Source: Isoetes taiwanensis
Taxonomy: Eukaryota > Streptophyta > Lycopodiopsida > Isoetales > Isoetaceae
DNA: 64,000 bases
NCBI GenBank assembly: GCA_021234155.1
Contig: JAJEKV010000074.1
Span: 124,001-188,000 of the forward strand
Reading direction: 5' to 3'
Position 1 is the stretch's first letter; each line of letters begins with the position of its first letter. The notes under the pieces are model-generated. The model had not been told where the DNA came from and ran no database searches. It saw only the letters and a program-made list of their open reading frames with translations. A program made the position numbers and the translations under genes. This document shows positions 10,878 to 23,497 of this stretch, piece by piece.

Positions 10878-12230
10878 GAAGGGGGAGTTGGGCGGGAAGG
10901 TCCGATCCGTAGCATCTACGTTAGGGCCTACTCCAACTCCGAGTTGAAATTTTCTGGTTATGTCTTGGTTTTCCGCCGAGACAATTCCTTCTGTTATTCC
11001 TTCACGGCTTCAAATGAGGAATCATTCTGCAACACCTTTGATCCGGCATGCCAGATTTGCCGATTCTTTGCAAAACGACTTGCTTTTTCTAGGTTTTCTC
11101 TTCCAAAACAGAATGGCTGCCTGCAAGATGCCGGATTAGGTATTAGTGCAACATTTGAGGAGTAGATTAACATCTGGTGTTGATTTTTAGGTCCAGAAGA
11201 AATCATACTAGATATTTGGAGTTTCCATTTCCTTCGGTGATTTGCAAAATGGTCTTAACCTGATTTCTTTTGTTGCTTGTGTGCAGTTGTTAGAGCCGAG
11301 ATAGAAACGTATATGAGCTACAATTAGCTGGAGCTTCAGGTAAAATGGTTTTTGCAACTATGCATCTCTTTTTCGTAGCCCAAAAAAAGGCAGCTGTCGC
11401 AGGTTTTGAAGCATCTATTTTAGATCTACTTTGATTTATGGGAATCAATATGCTGAATGGTGTTGACGAGCTGGATTGTGACAAAAATAGAACGATCTGT
11501 AAGGCCTTTTTTTATTCCATTCTTTTCTTCTGTACTTCATGGTGCATCTATCTAACTAACCACCAATGGAGGTCGGAAACACCTGAGATGTTTGTATTGC
11601 TTTATCATTATCTTTTCTTTCCTATTAGTTTTCATTTGAAAGTACAATACATAACTGGCGTCTCCCTATTGATTTTTGAGAATGCTCTTCCTCTCTATTG
11701 CACAGATCATGTAGTTGTGAAGCCAAAAATTCTACATAGTGATTGTGAAGTAGGATAAGCCAGCTAATCCAGTAGCTCAATTATGTATAACTGTAACTGC
11801 TTTTAGCTGCTTTCTCATGCTTTTAACTGTAGCTGCTTTTAACTGGGTTCGAACTGGCTTCTGGGTTACAAATGAAGCTCGTAGGTTTTTGGATGTCAGG
11901 TTGGAAGATCAAGAATCAGCTACAGTAGAGCGTCTCTTGGGCTCTCAGCTGGCTTTTTCTATTAAAATAAAGAACCGAAAGGCATGGTATCATATTCATT
12001 TGTCTTACTAAATTTTTTTTAGTTCTGGATTGCTTACAACCTTACTGATCTGCTTGTAGGTTGTTGTATATGTCATAGTGGATAGACATAGTTGGCTACC
12101 AGTTGGGGTGTCATATCGAAGGTTTTGTTTTAAGGACAAGTGGATATTTTCATCTTGGAGATATGTTATGGTGTGTTTAAATTCTTCTTTGTACACTTGA
12201 CGATTTTCTACTGCCATGACTCTCTTGTAA

Positions 12231-12502
12231 ATGGAAATGTATCAGTCAGATCGTAGCTGTCAATTGCCAATAGATGTCACCTATTCCTATCCAACTTCGT
12301 TGTTTGCTCCACAGTACAACCCTAGATGTCCACGCGTTTCTGTCGACAAAATGTATACCCCTGTTGTTCAGGCAAGCTTGTCTCCATTCTAATGCTAGAT
12401 GTTAGTTTTACAAAGATAATGAAGTTTTTATTCTTTGCAGATGATCAAATCCAAATATGGTCCCTATTTGGTCCGGTCCCTGATTGATGGAAAAGATATT
12501 GG
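12231..12502 (+). CDS. Candidate two-exon coding segment, unrecognised
   Basis: Exon 12231-12371 is 47 codons (MEMYQSDRSC... to MYTPVVQ) and ends at CAG|GCAAGC, which fits the minor GC-AG donor class. A 69-bp intron ends TTCTTTGCAG, and the frame is kept into exon 12441-12502 (MIKSKYGPYLVRSLIDGKDIG), which ends before GTACAT. In-phase joining and a plausible acceptor support it. No domain is recognised, and no linked exons could be joined in frame, although open blocks with splice-like edges occur at about 12954-13047 and 13119-13193. It may be chance or a fragment of a decayed gene. Confidence 0.28.
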
Positions 12503-15500
12503 GTACATAATCTTTGGACTCTGCAAATTTATCCGGCATTTGTTTTTTTCAAAGAGGTTCTTGTGAAATATTTTTTAAGAGGGGCTACGTTAATGTCTTG
12601 AAATAAGATTATCAGAATTGTTAATAAGGTGGTACATTTCTTTTTGTCGGGTCTTTTTGTGGTAGACACGGGGAGCAGGGGGTCTTGCAATCACACAAGC
12701 AAAAGGTATACCATGATGTGTAAACCGATATAGATTTGCCTTTCTTTGCCATCCATAGAAATAATAGATTCTTGGAAAGTGACACTTTTTTTTGAAAATT
12801 GTTTTCTCAAAGCTTAAAATCCCTCGCTTTAACCAATAAGCTGCCTGTCATTTTTCGTTCATGAATTATGAAGTTGATTGAGATTTGTAGGTTTTATAAT
12901 TCAACGTGGTAATTAAGAAGTCTACATCGGATGCCAATAGAAATTTGCGTTAGTGAATGTGGGTGTTCATTTATTCCGGGCAAGGGAACTTGGTTTGTCA
13001 AACTTTGGAGAAGTTTACGTCGAGGGCATATCCTGGTGGTCTTTGTTGTAAGCTCTATGGTTATGTGCATGATAAGTTGATTCCTTTGATTGTTTCTCTG
13101 AACTTTTTTTATTCTTAGACAAGGACAAAGTTTTCTCGGGGCAAGAGCTTTGAGCTTGGGTGTTTTAAGATGACAGATTCCAAATTTTTGGTGGTAAGGG
13201 CCATAATGAAACTACTGATTCATTTATTGATGCCCCCTCTCAGGTGGTATTTATTTTTTCTTTGCGGGGTTGACATTGTGATTCTTTGAAAGGTGTAGCG
13301 AGGGGTTATGTGGTTTTGATATATTCTATGGTACTATTGTCGAAATGTCCTTTATTGGCGCACATTATCATTATATGACCCTGGCGAATATGAAACGTTT
13401 CCTCGTGCAAAAGAATCTGCAATGGCAGGTGTGTATTGTAAAATCTCGTGGTTATCCTTGCTAGGTATCTGAGTCTTTTTATACTTCTATAGGTGCATTA
13501 TGACTTGATTGTGCTTCAGCAATGAACGATAATGGCAATATGTCAATGCAAGTTGACAAAATGTGGTTCCAACATGTTGGCTTATTGAAGGCATTTTTTC
13601 AAAAGGGATGCAGATTTAAGGAGCTGGTGATATAAAACCCAATCTGTCTTTTAGTTCCATCCACAATGCTCCAATTTTTCTTAATATGTTTCCTTTGCCA
13701 AGCCTTTCTAGACTATGAAGGACAATAAGGACCATTGCATTTCATTACAAAGTTGGGATATTAGGAGCAAGAGAAATATAGAACCTGCTAAAAGCTTATG
13801 GATCTTGATTTCAATTTTAATGGCTTCATCAACATTCACCTTTGATAAAGCATGTTGAATTCCCCAGGAGGAGGTTATTGTCAAGCAAAAAATCATTAAG
13901 ATTTGTGGGATGCAATTGAAATGTTAATACATACCAAACTGAGAATATTCAAGCATAGGCTTTGATGCCTAAAAAAACAAGCTAACATCATCAACGTTGG
14001 TAATGGAAGTCCTAAGGCATTTGTGGATGAAGAGAGCTAGAACATATGGTCAAAACAAGCACAATGACAAATGATGAGAAAACATGGCGATAAATATGAG
14101 GAAAAGGAAGCTGGAATGATGAAAAAGATGTAAGAGAATTAGGCAATCAAAGTCACCAAAATATATACCCTACATAAGTAGGATACAAATATCCATGGTA
14201 CTTTGCCATTACGTTGATGGGTCTTCTATAAATAATGTGGTCCAAAGGGATTCCATCATTTATGTGCAAGTTCTCGAGCCCCTTATATATTGGCCACTGT
14301 TGCGACTGAACTCCTCTTGTTGCGACTGAACTCCTCTTTACGAAACATCCATTTAAACAGGTTGAAAGAGTATCATTGGTGTCCATTTCATGTCTGTGAA
14401 GCCACATTTACAACGCCGCCTCCTTGGCGTTTACTACTAATTTGGAGCACACGTTTTGAAATTTTATTTATCTCGTGATATAGGGTAGGGTGCACAAACA
14501 CAAACTCAAGTACAAGATCGGGTAGGGGTATGTAAAAAACTAGGATCGTCCAAAGTACATCTACGGAAAGGGGCTTGGAAACTGGTTTTTCCTATTTACG
14601 TATGTAGGGGTTTTCCACCTCCAAAAAGTCGTATACAGGGGTTTTCTCTGGACCCCTTGCACGCAGATGTGGTATCCCCATATGCCTAGGTGAGACCCCC
14701 AGGAATGACCCCCCCCGGAAGAAGTGCGAGACCGTATTTGGATTCAGTATCTTCAAATTAATTCTTATCATTAGTCTCCTATGCTAGATTGAGTACATAA
14801 TGCTTTAGGCTCGTGCTTCGGGAGCATTGTCTTGTGCTTGCACAGTTAGATGTGATTTGTACATCTTTTAATGTTTACTTGTGATTAATAAACTTGCTTT
14901 TCATCCTTCAATCCATCACGACATAAGGTTTAAGCCATCTATAAAATCACACCAAATTAGTGCCATGATAGGGTTTTCCAAAAGAGGACACGTTTAATGT
15001 TCCATTGGAAAGTTCGACCTATGAGATGCACATACAACACAAAGGAGCATTCTCACGTAACCAACTAACTAATCTATAAGACATGCAAGCATGCATTCCT
15101 TTTTCCAGAATCTAAAATTAAGAGGAGGTTAACACTGCCTTCGAGATGGTTATTACCAACCAATCCCAGCCACCCATCCAAAGATTCAACCACTAGATTT
15201 ATAGTAGTTGATTATCACAATAATCTACAGTAAGTCACGAAGATAATTTCATACTTTATTTTATTCTTTCTTTTAATTGTTCTTAGATTCAATGGCCATC
15301 AAATGTGATTCTGATAATCTTTGGAGAGCGCTGATTTAAGAGGAGGTTAACCCTCTCCTCGAGATAATTATGGCATATAATTCTTGAGGCTAGCAGGTCG
15401 GGAGGATCATCTGCTATGATCATCAAGAGGGGAGGGTTGAGCTTCCTTAAACAGCTGGTGGAAGCGATTATTACCATTGATTTAATAACTTCCCCAGTCT

Positions 15501-15600
15501 CAATCATGAAACTGAAAATCACTTAGGAGCAATGGATTATAAAAAAATGTGCTAACGCACTGTGGGTAGCCTTTGGAACTTTGGAACGACGTTGTAGAGG
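12503..15600. other. No gene confidently recognised
   Basis: It holds weak exon-like blocks (12954-13047; 13119-13193) that do not join in frame. An imperfect repeat of AAGAGGAGGTTAAC lies at about 15121 and 15339. A G/C-homopolymer patch lies at 14590-14720. There are no motifs. Confidence 0.35.
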
Positions 15601-15877
15601 GGTTTGTTGTTTTGTTTGTTATTCAGTAATCTTTTTACCTTAAGGCCAAGGTTGTTATCCAAGGGTGGAGGTTGTTGCCATTGGATCATGGCAAGGCACG
15701 AGATGTTTAAGGATTCTAACTCATCTATACCCCACATGTGGTGTTATAGTGTGATAAGAACTTTCCGCAAGGGCCCCATTATATCCAAGAAGAAGGTCAA
15801 TGTGCCCACTCCATGGGCTGGCAACGTTAACACGGCTCCTGTTTGGTACATGTCTCTTTCAACTGCTGAAGGGTTTC

Positions 15878-16888
15878 ATGGGTGACGCTAAACAGAGGCT
15901 CCATTCTTCTGTTACTTCGGAAATGGATCCTCCCCTGCATGCTGCACCTCATTCTATGGCATTTCTTCGTCGGGTAATTGGCTCGAATTCTAACTTTTTG
16001 CTCATTTCATTATCACTTTTGGAGTTGTTTTAATAACGTGGACTAGAGCAAATTGTTTATCTCCTCGCATCTCATTTCAACTATTGGTGCTTTATACCTT
16101 GGCTTATTGTCATTTTAAGATGGTAATTCTGCTTATTTCTTCATATTGCTTACAATCTGCGTTCTAATCAAGACCAGGTAGGGAAAAACCTATCAGGAGG
16201 AATGCATGAACTATTAGGGTTGTTCTTTATTTATTGTCATCCCTTTACCAAAACCTGTTTTACCTTTAATTTTCTGAACAAATTTTAGTTTATTATGACA
16301 AAGAACATTATAAACCTGGCCTAGCGGGATCTATGAATAGATAATCTAAAGAGTGCTTTCTCTCGTTCTATAGATGTCATCATCACCATTACCAGGGAGT
16401 AGTAGCAAGAGCATGAAGCATCAGAGTTCTAGTAGAAAGCATGATCTTTTTGTGGTGCAACTTATCAGATGTGCCAGTGATGTTGCAAGCCACGATTTCA
16501 TTGAAGCATCTGCTCCTGGTATAAGAAATGATCAAATTTTTACATAATCCTTCTCCATTGGACTTGCAATGATTCCCATATAGAAAATGTCTCCAGATGC
16601 AGATTTTCAGGACAAGGAGATTGAGGAAGAAGAGGCAGTTTGCAGAATATGCATGTTAGAGCTAAATGAAGGGGGAGAAACATTGAAGATGGAGTGCCTT
16701 TGTAAAGGAGAGCTAGCCTTGGCTCATGCAGATTGCGCAGTGAAATGGTTCAATATACGAGGAAATAGCTCATGCGATGTATGTGGAAATGAAGTTAAAA
16801 ATCTTCCAGTTATGCTCTACCGTTTGCAATCTTCTTTATGGGATGCTGATGAGACTGATCATTCTGTAGATGAGGATAATATTGGAAG
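15878..16888 (+). CDS. RINGv (C4HC3) zinc-finger protein, 5' and central exons
   Basis: Proteins of this plant family carry a RING-variant finger and are probable E3 ubiquitin ligases; most are membrane anchored. Exon 16597-16888, after CTCCAG, encodes an acidic lead-in, [18 protein letters not shown], and then the complete finger. The ligands run CxxC, CLC, HADC and CDVC in C4HC3 order, followed by [11 protein letters not shown], which is conserved in this subfamily. Exon 16374-16518 encodes [17 protein letters not shown] and a [13 protein letters not shown] helix. Its phase-1 end, before GTATAAG, joins the finger exon in frame. A likely first exon, 15878-15973 (32 codons, start MGDAKQRL), ends in phase 0 at GTAATT; the frame is also open upstream to 15800. 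The transmembrane exons expected after the finger were not found downstream. The gene may be truncated, or those exons may lie beyond later insertions. Confidence 0.72.
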
Positions 16889-18276
16889 GTCAGATTTTAC
16901 ATTTATTATCTTTGTTACTTGTCCTCTCCATTTGCTTAGGCTTTTGATGTTCGATTTTTGCATTTATCCTTCACTATGTTCATCCCTGACATCAGATGCA
17001 TGGCATTATCATTATCATCAGCATCATCATTGATATTAGCAATGACTAAAGTTTTTGGCTTTTGGTCATCTTCTTTTATCACGTTGCAGTGCCATTTAAA
17101 ATTCAGCCTCATATTGCATCCTCCTCTCCTCTGTGTGTGTTTGAGCTGTGCTCGTGACAACTGATAATGATTGTAGCTGAATCATTAGAGAAGCTAACGG
17201 AACTCATATTTGTTATACAGCTCATGGCATAGTACTGCGCGACTTATTCTGAATAATATGTTGGCATCATTACAACATATATTAGAGGAACTGTCAGAGT
17301 TCCCCTAGCTCTGTCGCAGTAACTTCTCAGACATTTTAAGTTGGCAACAAGCAGAACGATTTTGGCGAGTTGATATTATTGAACTCTATCCGAAGCTGCA
17401 GGTGTGTATTTACGACCTACAAATTCATTATTTTAAATCTTATATTTTCATCTGTACACAGTCAAATTAACCTCAAGATTGAGATGTAAACTTAATCTGA
17501 TCTGACTATCTTTTAGAATCAATGCAGATCATGAATCTGTATCTATTTCTACAATAGAAAAGGCAACATTTCTAGAATATGGGACATAAAGTATTCTGCC
17601 CAGAATAGATGTCCACATCTTCTTGTATTCTAACTGCACCTGTAACATGTATAGTTAGTATTGAAGAAAAAAGAATATCCATATCTATCATAATCACTCT
17701 TGTTAATGATGCCAGAATATTTCTTGGATTCATGGCCTACATTTCTTTGTACATTCATCTGTGTGCATACCCAAATTGGTACTCCCTATATAGACGATTT
17801 ATTGGGCCATCTTGTAAAGGTACCCCAGATGTCAAGTAATAGGACTAACTAACGCAATGAAGGACAAACAATGTTAGAAAAGGATTGCAAAAAAGAAAGT
17901 ACTACATTTCATCAAATAGATGCCGGATTGGAGTCCCACGAACAGATTTGTATTTTTTTCTTGTTTGTCTTCCTTCTCTAGGTCTTTTTTGATTAGAAAT
18001 TGTCATTGATAATTTGTATTTTGTATTTTGCTTGTTTGTCTTTTGTATTTTCTCTTATGTAGTTCGTGCAGGTCTCTTCATTAGAAATTGTCATTGACTA
18101 CAAAATTATCACCGGTAACGCATGTTGCATGAGTAAGATGTATCATTCTGGCTACAATTTTAAAGACGTCTACTTCAAGCTTATGACCTCTATTTGCTTC
18201 CGTCCTTCCGAAAAGCTTTTAACATAAACTAATTTAGATGTTGCTCATGGTAGCTTACAATTGTGCTTGGAACCTA
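16889..18276. other. Downstream of the RINGv exons; no further exon confirmed
   Basis: A possible exon edge, CTATCCGAAGCTGCAG|GTGTGT, at about 17401 ends an open block (WQQAERFWRVDIIELYPKLQ) with no known similarity. ATTTTGTATTTTGC-like repeats lie at 18010-18060. The transmembrane segment typical of the RINGv family is absent. Confidence 0.35.
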
Positions 18277-18868
18277 TATTGTACTATCTTATCTTAGTAG
18301 GTTGAATCATTTTAGCAGTTTGATTATTGTATTTGTTCTAATTAAGGGATCTTCACCAAAAGAGTTCAAACACCTTAAGTTAACAATCCAATAGTTTATA
18401 TCAACCAATGTGCAACTCCACGCAAATAAACAAGAACTTGTTTTTCTTCTTTCGTAGCGTTTTGCTTCAATCTTTTCTAGCATGCCCCAAACCCCGCCAC
18501 CCCGAGTCAAGTCAACAAAACAAAGAAGTGAGTCAAAAATGAAAATCAATCGACCGCCCATGTACGATCTATACTAGATCTAACCAACTACCCATCCTAC
18601 CTTCTCTACATCTCGTACTAGGGAAAGGTCCTATCAATGCTCTAACGCCCGCACCGGATATGGACCGAACCGGCTATTTTAAACTATTTTGAACTAAAAA
18701 GAGGGAGAAACCATAGGCCTTCTTCGAACTTGAAACATGTAGAACTACACCATTTTATGCTTTTGATCTCGTTTATCCATGGTTTTTGGTTGCTAATGTT
18801 GTTAAGTTCGAATTTACAATAACATATATGAACCAGATGGATTCTATCTCAAATCTATCTAGAAAAAG
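18277..18868 (+). repeat. Direct repeat copy 1 (pair with 19942-20339)
   Basis: It begins TATTGTACTATCTTATC and ends TCTATCTAGAA, with near-identity to 19942-20339 over both ends. About 205 bp (about 18482-18688) are present only in this copy. The pair could be LTRs of a small non-coding element with an internal region of about 1.07 kb, but TG/CA ends are not evident. Confidence 0.7.
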
Positions 18869-18985
18869 GGCAAGAGTAGAGAAGTTATCCTATTAAAAAA
18901 AAAAAAAGGCAAGATCTATTTAGAAAAAGGGCAAGAGTAGAGAAGTTATCCTATTAAAAAAAGGGCAAGATCTATCTAGGGGGGA
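18856..18985. repeat. 62-bp tandem duplication
   Basis: The unit ATCTATYTAGAAAAAGGGCA... to TTATCCTATTAAAAAA occurs twice back to back. The copies differ mainly in A-run length. Confidence 0.85.
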
Positions 18986-19455
18986 GAGTAAGATATTTTT
19001 GTGCTCAAACAATTTAAACCAAATGCTTTAGAAAATGAACTTGGGTACTTTTGTGCTCGAAAATGCTTTAAAGACTGAAAGTCACACCTAAACAGAACAA
19101 CTTTTTTATAAGATGAAAGTCTATTACACCTAAACTGTTAATGTCCAGCATTAGCAAGAATTTCCACTAGGATTTAGTTTAGGGTTTAGGCTTTTGGTTT
19201 TAAAGTAGAACTTAGAATTTACAACTTTTTCAGTTTATCTTTTCATCAATACTACTGATTACTTATTACACTTTATTTTTGACACGAATCCATATTGTTC
19301 GCTTTGTTCATTATGATAGCTTCTAAACTATCTATATTATTTTGTGTCATTGTTTGTTTAATGCATCGTTCAATATAATGACCCTTCTTTTAACTCTCAC
19401 ATGCGCCAAAAAATGGTCAATGATCCCCAAGTTGTTATGGGAGTTTATGTGTATA

Positions 19456-19493
19456 GGTTTAGGTTAGGGTTAGGGTTAGGGTTAGGTTGAGGG
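19456..19493 (+). repeat. Short interstitial telomere-like tract
   Basis: It reads GGTTTAGG followed by about four TTAGGG units and a decayed unit. Most plants use TTTAGGG, so the six-base unit is of interest. The tract is far too short to be a telomere and lies inside a repeat-bounded region. Confidence 0.75.
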
Positions 19494-19941
19494 TTTCATG
19501 AAATTTTTAAGCAATAAGTTTACCATGAATTGACAAGATAAAAGAAAACAAAATGAGTCATAACTTATCAACTCTTACATGCATCGACAGTGATCACTGC
19601 AAATAACTTCCAATACGAATGGCCATTCTCTTGCATGGTCCTTATAATAAATTGTACCATATGTTAAACCATTTAACACAATGAACCCATCTAAAACAAA
19701 CTTCACGAGAAATACAAACATGAGACAAATCACATCGTCTGACACGCATCAGAGTTGACTTCAGCCATGTACAGTGGTGGGACAGGTCCCATCACATTTC
19801 AATTACAAGTATGAAAATACACATTCCATTCCTCTACATACTATATCTAGAATATTCTATCACACTTACAAACTTCATTACATCTAGCCATTCTACACAA
19901 CCACAACTAATGCCCGTCATCGCCGGGCACACGTTTCTTAG

Positions 19942-20339
19942 TATTGTACTATCTTATCTTAGTAGGTTGAATCATTTTAGCAGTTTGATTATTGTATTTG
20001 TTCTAATTAAGGGGTCTTCACCAAAAGAGTTCAAACACCTTAACAATCCAATAGTTTATATCAACCAATGTGCAACTCCACGCAAATAAACAAGAACTTG
20101 TTTTCTTGTTTCGTAGACATTTTGCTTCAATCTTTTCTAGCATGCTTGCTTAGGACTATTTTGAACTTGAAAGAGGGAGAAACCATAGGCCTTCTTCGAA
20201 CTTGAAACATGTAGAACTACACCATTTTATGCTTTTGATCTCGTTTATCCATGGTTTTTGGTTGCTAATGTTGTTAAGTTTGAATTTACAATAACATGTA
20301 TGAACTAGATGAATTCTATCTCAAATCTATCTAGAACAA
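19942..20339 (+). repeat. Direct repeat copy 2 (pair with 18277-18868)
   Basis: It matches copy 1 in AAAAGAGTTCAAACACC, CAACTCCACGCAAATAAAC and TTGAACTTGAAA...GTAGAACTACACC, and lacks the roughly 205-bp central segment. The CGCCGGGCAC hairpin-like sequence just upstream (19912-19930) resembles a Helitron-type 3' hairpin, but no CTRR end follows. Confidence 0.7.
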
Positions 20340-20412
20340 GGTGCAAAGCACTGTGGATTGCCCCCAAAATGCTATTATGAATAAAGCTTTATAAATGTAT
20401 CTTTATGCGTCT

Positions 20413-20690
20413 GGTCGTTTAGTCTAGTGGTAATACACTAGGTCTAGCAACTATAGGTCTCGAGTTCGAGACCGCCCAGAATCGCACTTTGAACTGTTGG
20501 GTGTCGAAACCCACAGACGCAATGTAAAGTGGTTGGGGGCAGGGCCCAACAAAGCAATGTAGTGTGGTCACATGTCCAGTTGGATGCTGCCTAGTGGTGT
20601 GTTGTCTGGAGGTCACTACCCCCTTTAATCCCGCTTTTACTAAGGCTAACAGAGATACTACCATAGATTCATCCATCCATACATAACAAA
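20413..20690 (+). mobile_element. tRNA-derived SINE, second family
   Basis: A clear A box, TAGTCTAGTGG (20420-20430), and B box, AGTTCGAGACC (20463-20473), are spaced as in a tRNA. The head GGTCGTTTAGTCTAGTGGTAA matches the SINE at 6559, but the body and tail differ. Here the end is TTCATCCATCCATAC rather than GTGGACG. The body includes the small inverted repeat TGGGTGTCGAAACCCA. Confidence 0.8.
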
Positions 20691-21175
20691 GCATAATCCA
20701 TAATTGAAATATAATCCTAAGGATCAAAGAAGGGTTAATCCTATACAAAGACAACCAGAGAAGACTAGTCTATCCACTAACCCGAATTTCTGCTAGATCC
20801 ATTATCATGTGGCATCTCCATCTTCAGGCAACTTGGGCGCTCAGCAGCTCCTCCTCTTGGTTCGATCTGGGGATCCAAATGGGATAGGAATCCAATTTGA
20901 TGCCCCAAGTTAGCATTCTCCTACTGGCCAATCGAATTTGGCCAGGTGGCACCCTCCTAATTAATCAATTATCCTAACTTAATTAACTTAATTGAGTTAA
21001 TTAGATAATGCTTCCTTAATTATAGGTAATTAACCTTTAGTGACCCCTTTCTAAATTAATCCCTTTTAGGTCAATCCCCTATGTTAAAATACCCCATGAT
21101 GGCGTATGATCTTTTCAATTGATTTAATAAAGATATTTATATTATGATACCGTGTATAAATACGTGGAACGCCAC
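20691..21175. other. AT-rich sequence without gene
   Basis: It contains overlapping AATTAACTTAATTGAGTTAATT palindromic motifs (about 20965-21050). Nothing coding is seen. Confidence 0.4.
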
Positions 21176-21615
21176 AATGTTGAATTTTAATGTCGAGAGT
21201 GTTATCAAGTAAGCCATTTTTTTCAAGTCTAGAAACTTTAGCCAAGATTGCTCTAATAGAATATTCATAATTTGGATGTGAATCTACGAAATGCTTTGCA
21301 CGTTTGATCCAACTCTATTTCTATTCCAAAATTGTATTAATTTTTCTTGTTCATTCAATGTCCAAGCCATTATCTCAATATAGCAACACCTCTGGACAAA
21401 GCACACATTACAATTTGAACGGTTGAGCTATATTTCTTTAAACTAAATAAAGTAAGACAATGTATAATTGCGCAAGGCTTACCAATGAAAGTTTCGTCAA
21501 ATTGGTAATTCTCCAAATTACTCTTATTGTCTAGTTTGCAATGTGACATATGTACTTTGTGAAAGCTGCAAAAATGGAACAAAACAAATACATCATTTAC
21601 CAAAAAAGACGAGCC
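21176..21615 (-). mobile_element. Helitron fragment C (N-terminal region)
   Basis: On the minus strand this segment is a copy of 34190-34600 and of 45260-45700 reversed. It begins VNDVFVLFHFCSFHKV and runs through the AAGAAATATAGCTC region to the ATTGGAATAGAAATAGAG block. It starts about 700 bp inside the 5' end known from copy B and stops within the N-terminal coding region, so it is a truncated piece. Confidence 0.75.
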
Positions 21616-21890
21616 AAACGCTTAAGTAATCTTGAAGAATGAGGGAGTAACCTGGGAAAGGCAAGATGTTTAAGTCTTGAAGAATTAGGAGTAGTGAGTG
21701 GGATTCAATAGATGCATTGGACCCGTGGACTTAGAATCATATCCAGAAAGTTACATCAGATTATACAAATAAAATGGTATAAATTCTTAGGCCTGCATAT
21801 TGTGTTAAGTGACAGAAATTATTGCACTTTGTTTTCCAAGCATGTAATTAATGTCTTGCGGGTTGTTGCAGGTCATTATGTGCCCAAGCT

Positions 21891-22654
21891 AATTATTGCC
21901 TTCCAACACATCCACGTATAAAATGAGTTATGTAATTTGATATCCTATAATTTTTTGAAACGCATTAATGAGAACACTAAAGTCCACTTTGAACATATGA
22001 ATGTAAATTTTTGAATTGATTTTTTGAGATCAAAATTGACAATAACTCTAGATTGATTCCTCTTTGAAGGGATCGTTATGAAAATTATTAAACTAATCCC
22101 AAAAACGACCTTTATCACCCAAGCCTTATAAAACTAAGCGTTATAGTTCTACTTGTGCATATTTGGCTAAGAAGATGAGATAGGTAACCCTTAGGCAAAG
22201 ACCCTAAGCAAAACATGAATATTGTAACCAACAAGCATAGATTTACGATGAAGGGCCAAGGCAAGAAGGCGTGAGCCAATGCACGAGCCTGGTACGCATA
22301 CAACAAGACTAGAATAAGCTTAAGTAGGCGTGAGACATGCATGTAGAATATAACATCCTAGTTGCCCCAAGCTACCTACATAAGACCAAACAGCGACCAT
22401 GACAAGCATATCTAGCATACAACTAACTCTAACTTGAGAGTAGCACCAAGGCTTTAGCAAAACTATCATGCAAAGGTAATTATTGCCTTCCAAGACATCG
22501 CATAAAATGAGTTATGTAATTTGATATCCTACACTTGTTTTGAAACGTGCAACGAGAACACTAAAGTCCACTTTGAACATATGAATGTAATTATGAATTG
22601 ATTTTTTGAGATCAAAATTGACAATAACTCTAGCAGTTGATTCTGTTTGAAGGG
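21891..22654. repeat. 185-bp direct repeat pair (21891-22072 and 22478-22654)
   Basis: Both copies begin TAATTATTGCCTTCCAA and include GAGTTATGTAATTTGATATCCTA and ACAATAACTCTAG. They lie about 400 bp apart. They may be remnants of a small LTR element or of a duplication; no other terminal features are seen. Confidence 0.7.
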
Positions 22655-23094
22655 AGATGAGAAGCATCTAGCATGACTAACTCTAACAGAGCAGCGACAC
22701 CAAGCCTTCACAAAACTATGATGCATGCACTACAACCACCTTAGTTTGCAGCCATTGAGCACCTATCGTGCATCAAAGTCGACATGTAAGGACAACAAAA
22801 ACCTAAACATGCAACCTTTAAGAAGGCGATAGAAGCGTATATTACCCGCCACCACGACCTAAAACAACCCCTTCAATCAAACCCTTACGGTAAAGGTGTG
22901 TTTGACTTGCAACAACTACCACTAACTCTAATCTTCCGGCATATTAAAGTGGCAATGCACGGTGGATCGCCATTAATCCCTGTAGTAATAGATCAAAAAA
23001 TAAGACAAACTAAGACAAACCACTTCTTAAAGATAAACGTTGAATGGATGAATTCATGTACCACCTTAGTACCACTTTGCCGTGTACCATTGAA

Positions 23095-23497
23095 GCCCTT
23101 ATTTGCACCCATTAATTAGCTCAAACCAACTACGTGCTCTATCATCACTATTAGCAAGAACAATATATAGATAAGCAATCATACTTAGTCAACAAATTGG
23201 TTTATACTACCTATTTCTAAAATACCCAATAACATAAGTTAGACCACCTTTTTTAACTCTTAATCAGCCATACCTTGTTCACATCAAGCAAATGTTATAT
23301 ATCCAGTAACGATGACCTATCCCAGTGTTTGATGGATTGAAATTGGTCCATATTTGATCTAGAAGAGCTTGCATACGGGTGGCTTTATTCACATGTTGTT
23401 GTAAAGGCACCATTGCATTTTGCAAATTTTGTTGTTGTAATCCTTGTTTTAACATATCAATATTGAAGTCTCCAACAATCCCATCGATCCGAGCCAT
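23095..23497 (-). mobile_element. Helitron fragment D (endonuclease end plus 3' flank)
   Basis: The minus strand encodes GDFNIDMLKQGLQQQ and NATRMQALLDQIWTNF-type sequence, near-identical to 40480-40700. It is followed by the same non-coding stretch that ends ...GATGATAGAGCACG. Here that stretch continues into TAGTTGG, unlike copy A, which stops at the inverted-repeat junction. It is the end of an element whose front half is missing. Confidence 0.75.

Noticed and set aside
12954-13193. Two further exons downstream of the 12231-12502 candidate
   Set aside because: Each has splice-like edges, but joining them gives a stop, so they do not support one gene.
19905-19932. Helitron-like 3' hairpin GCCCGTCATCGCCGGGC
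   Set aside because: A short stem is present but no CTRR end at the right distance and no matching TC start were found.
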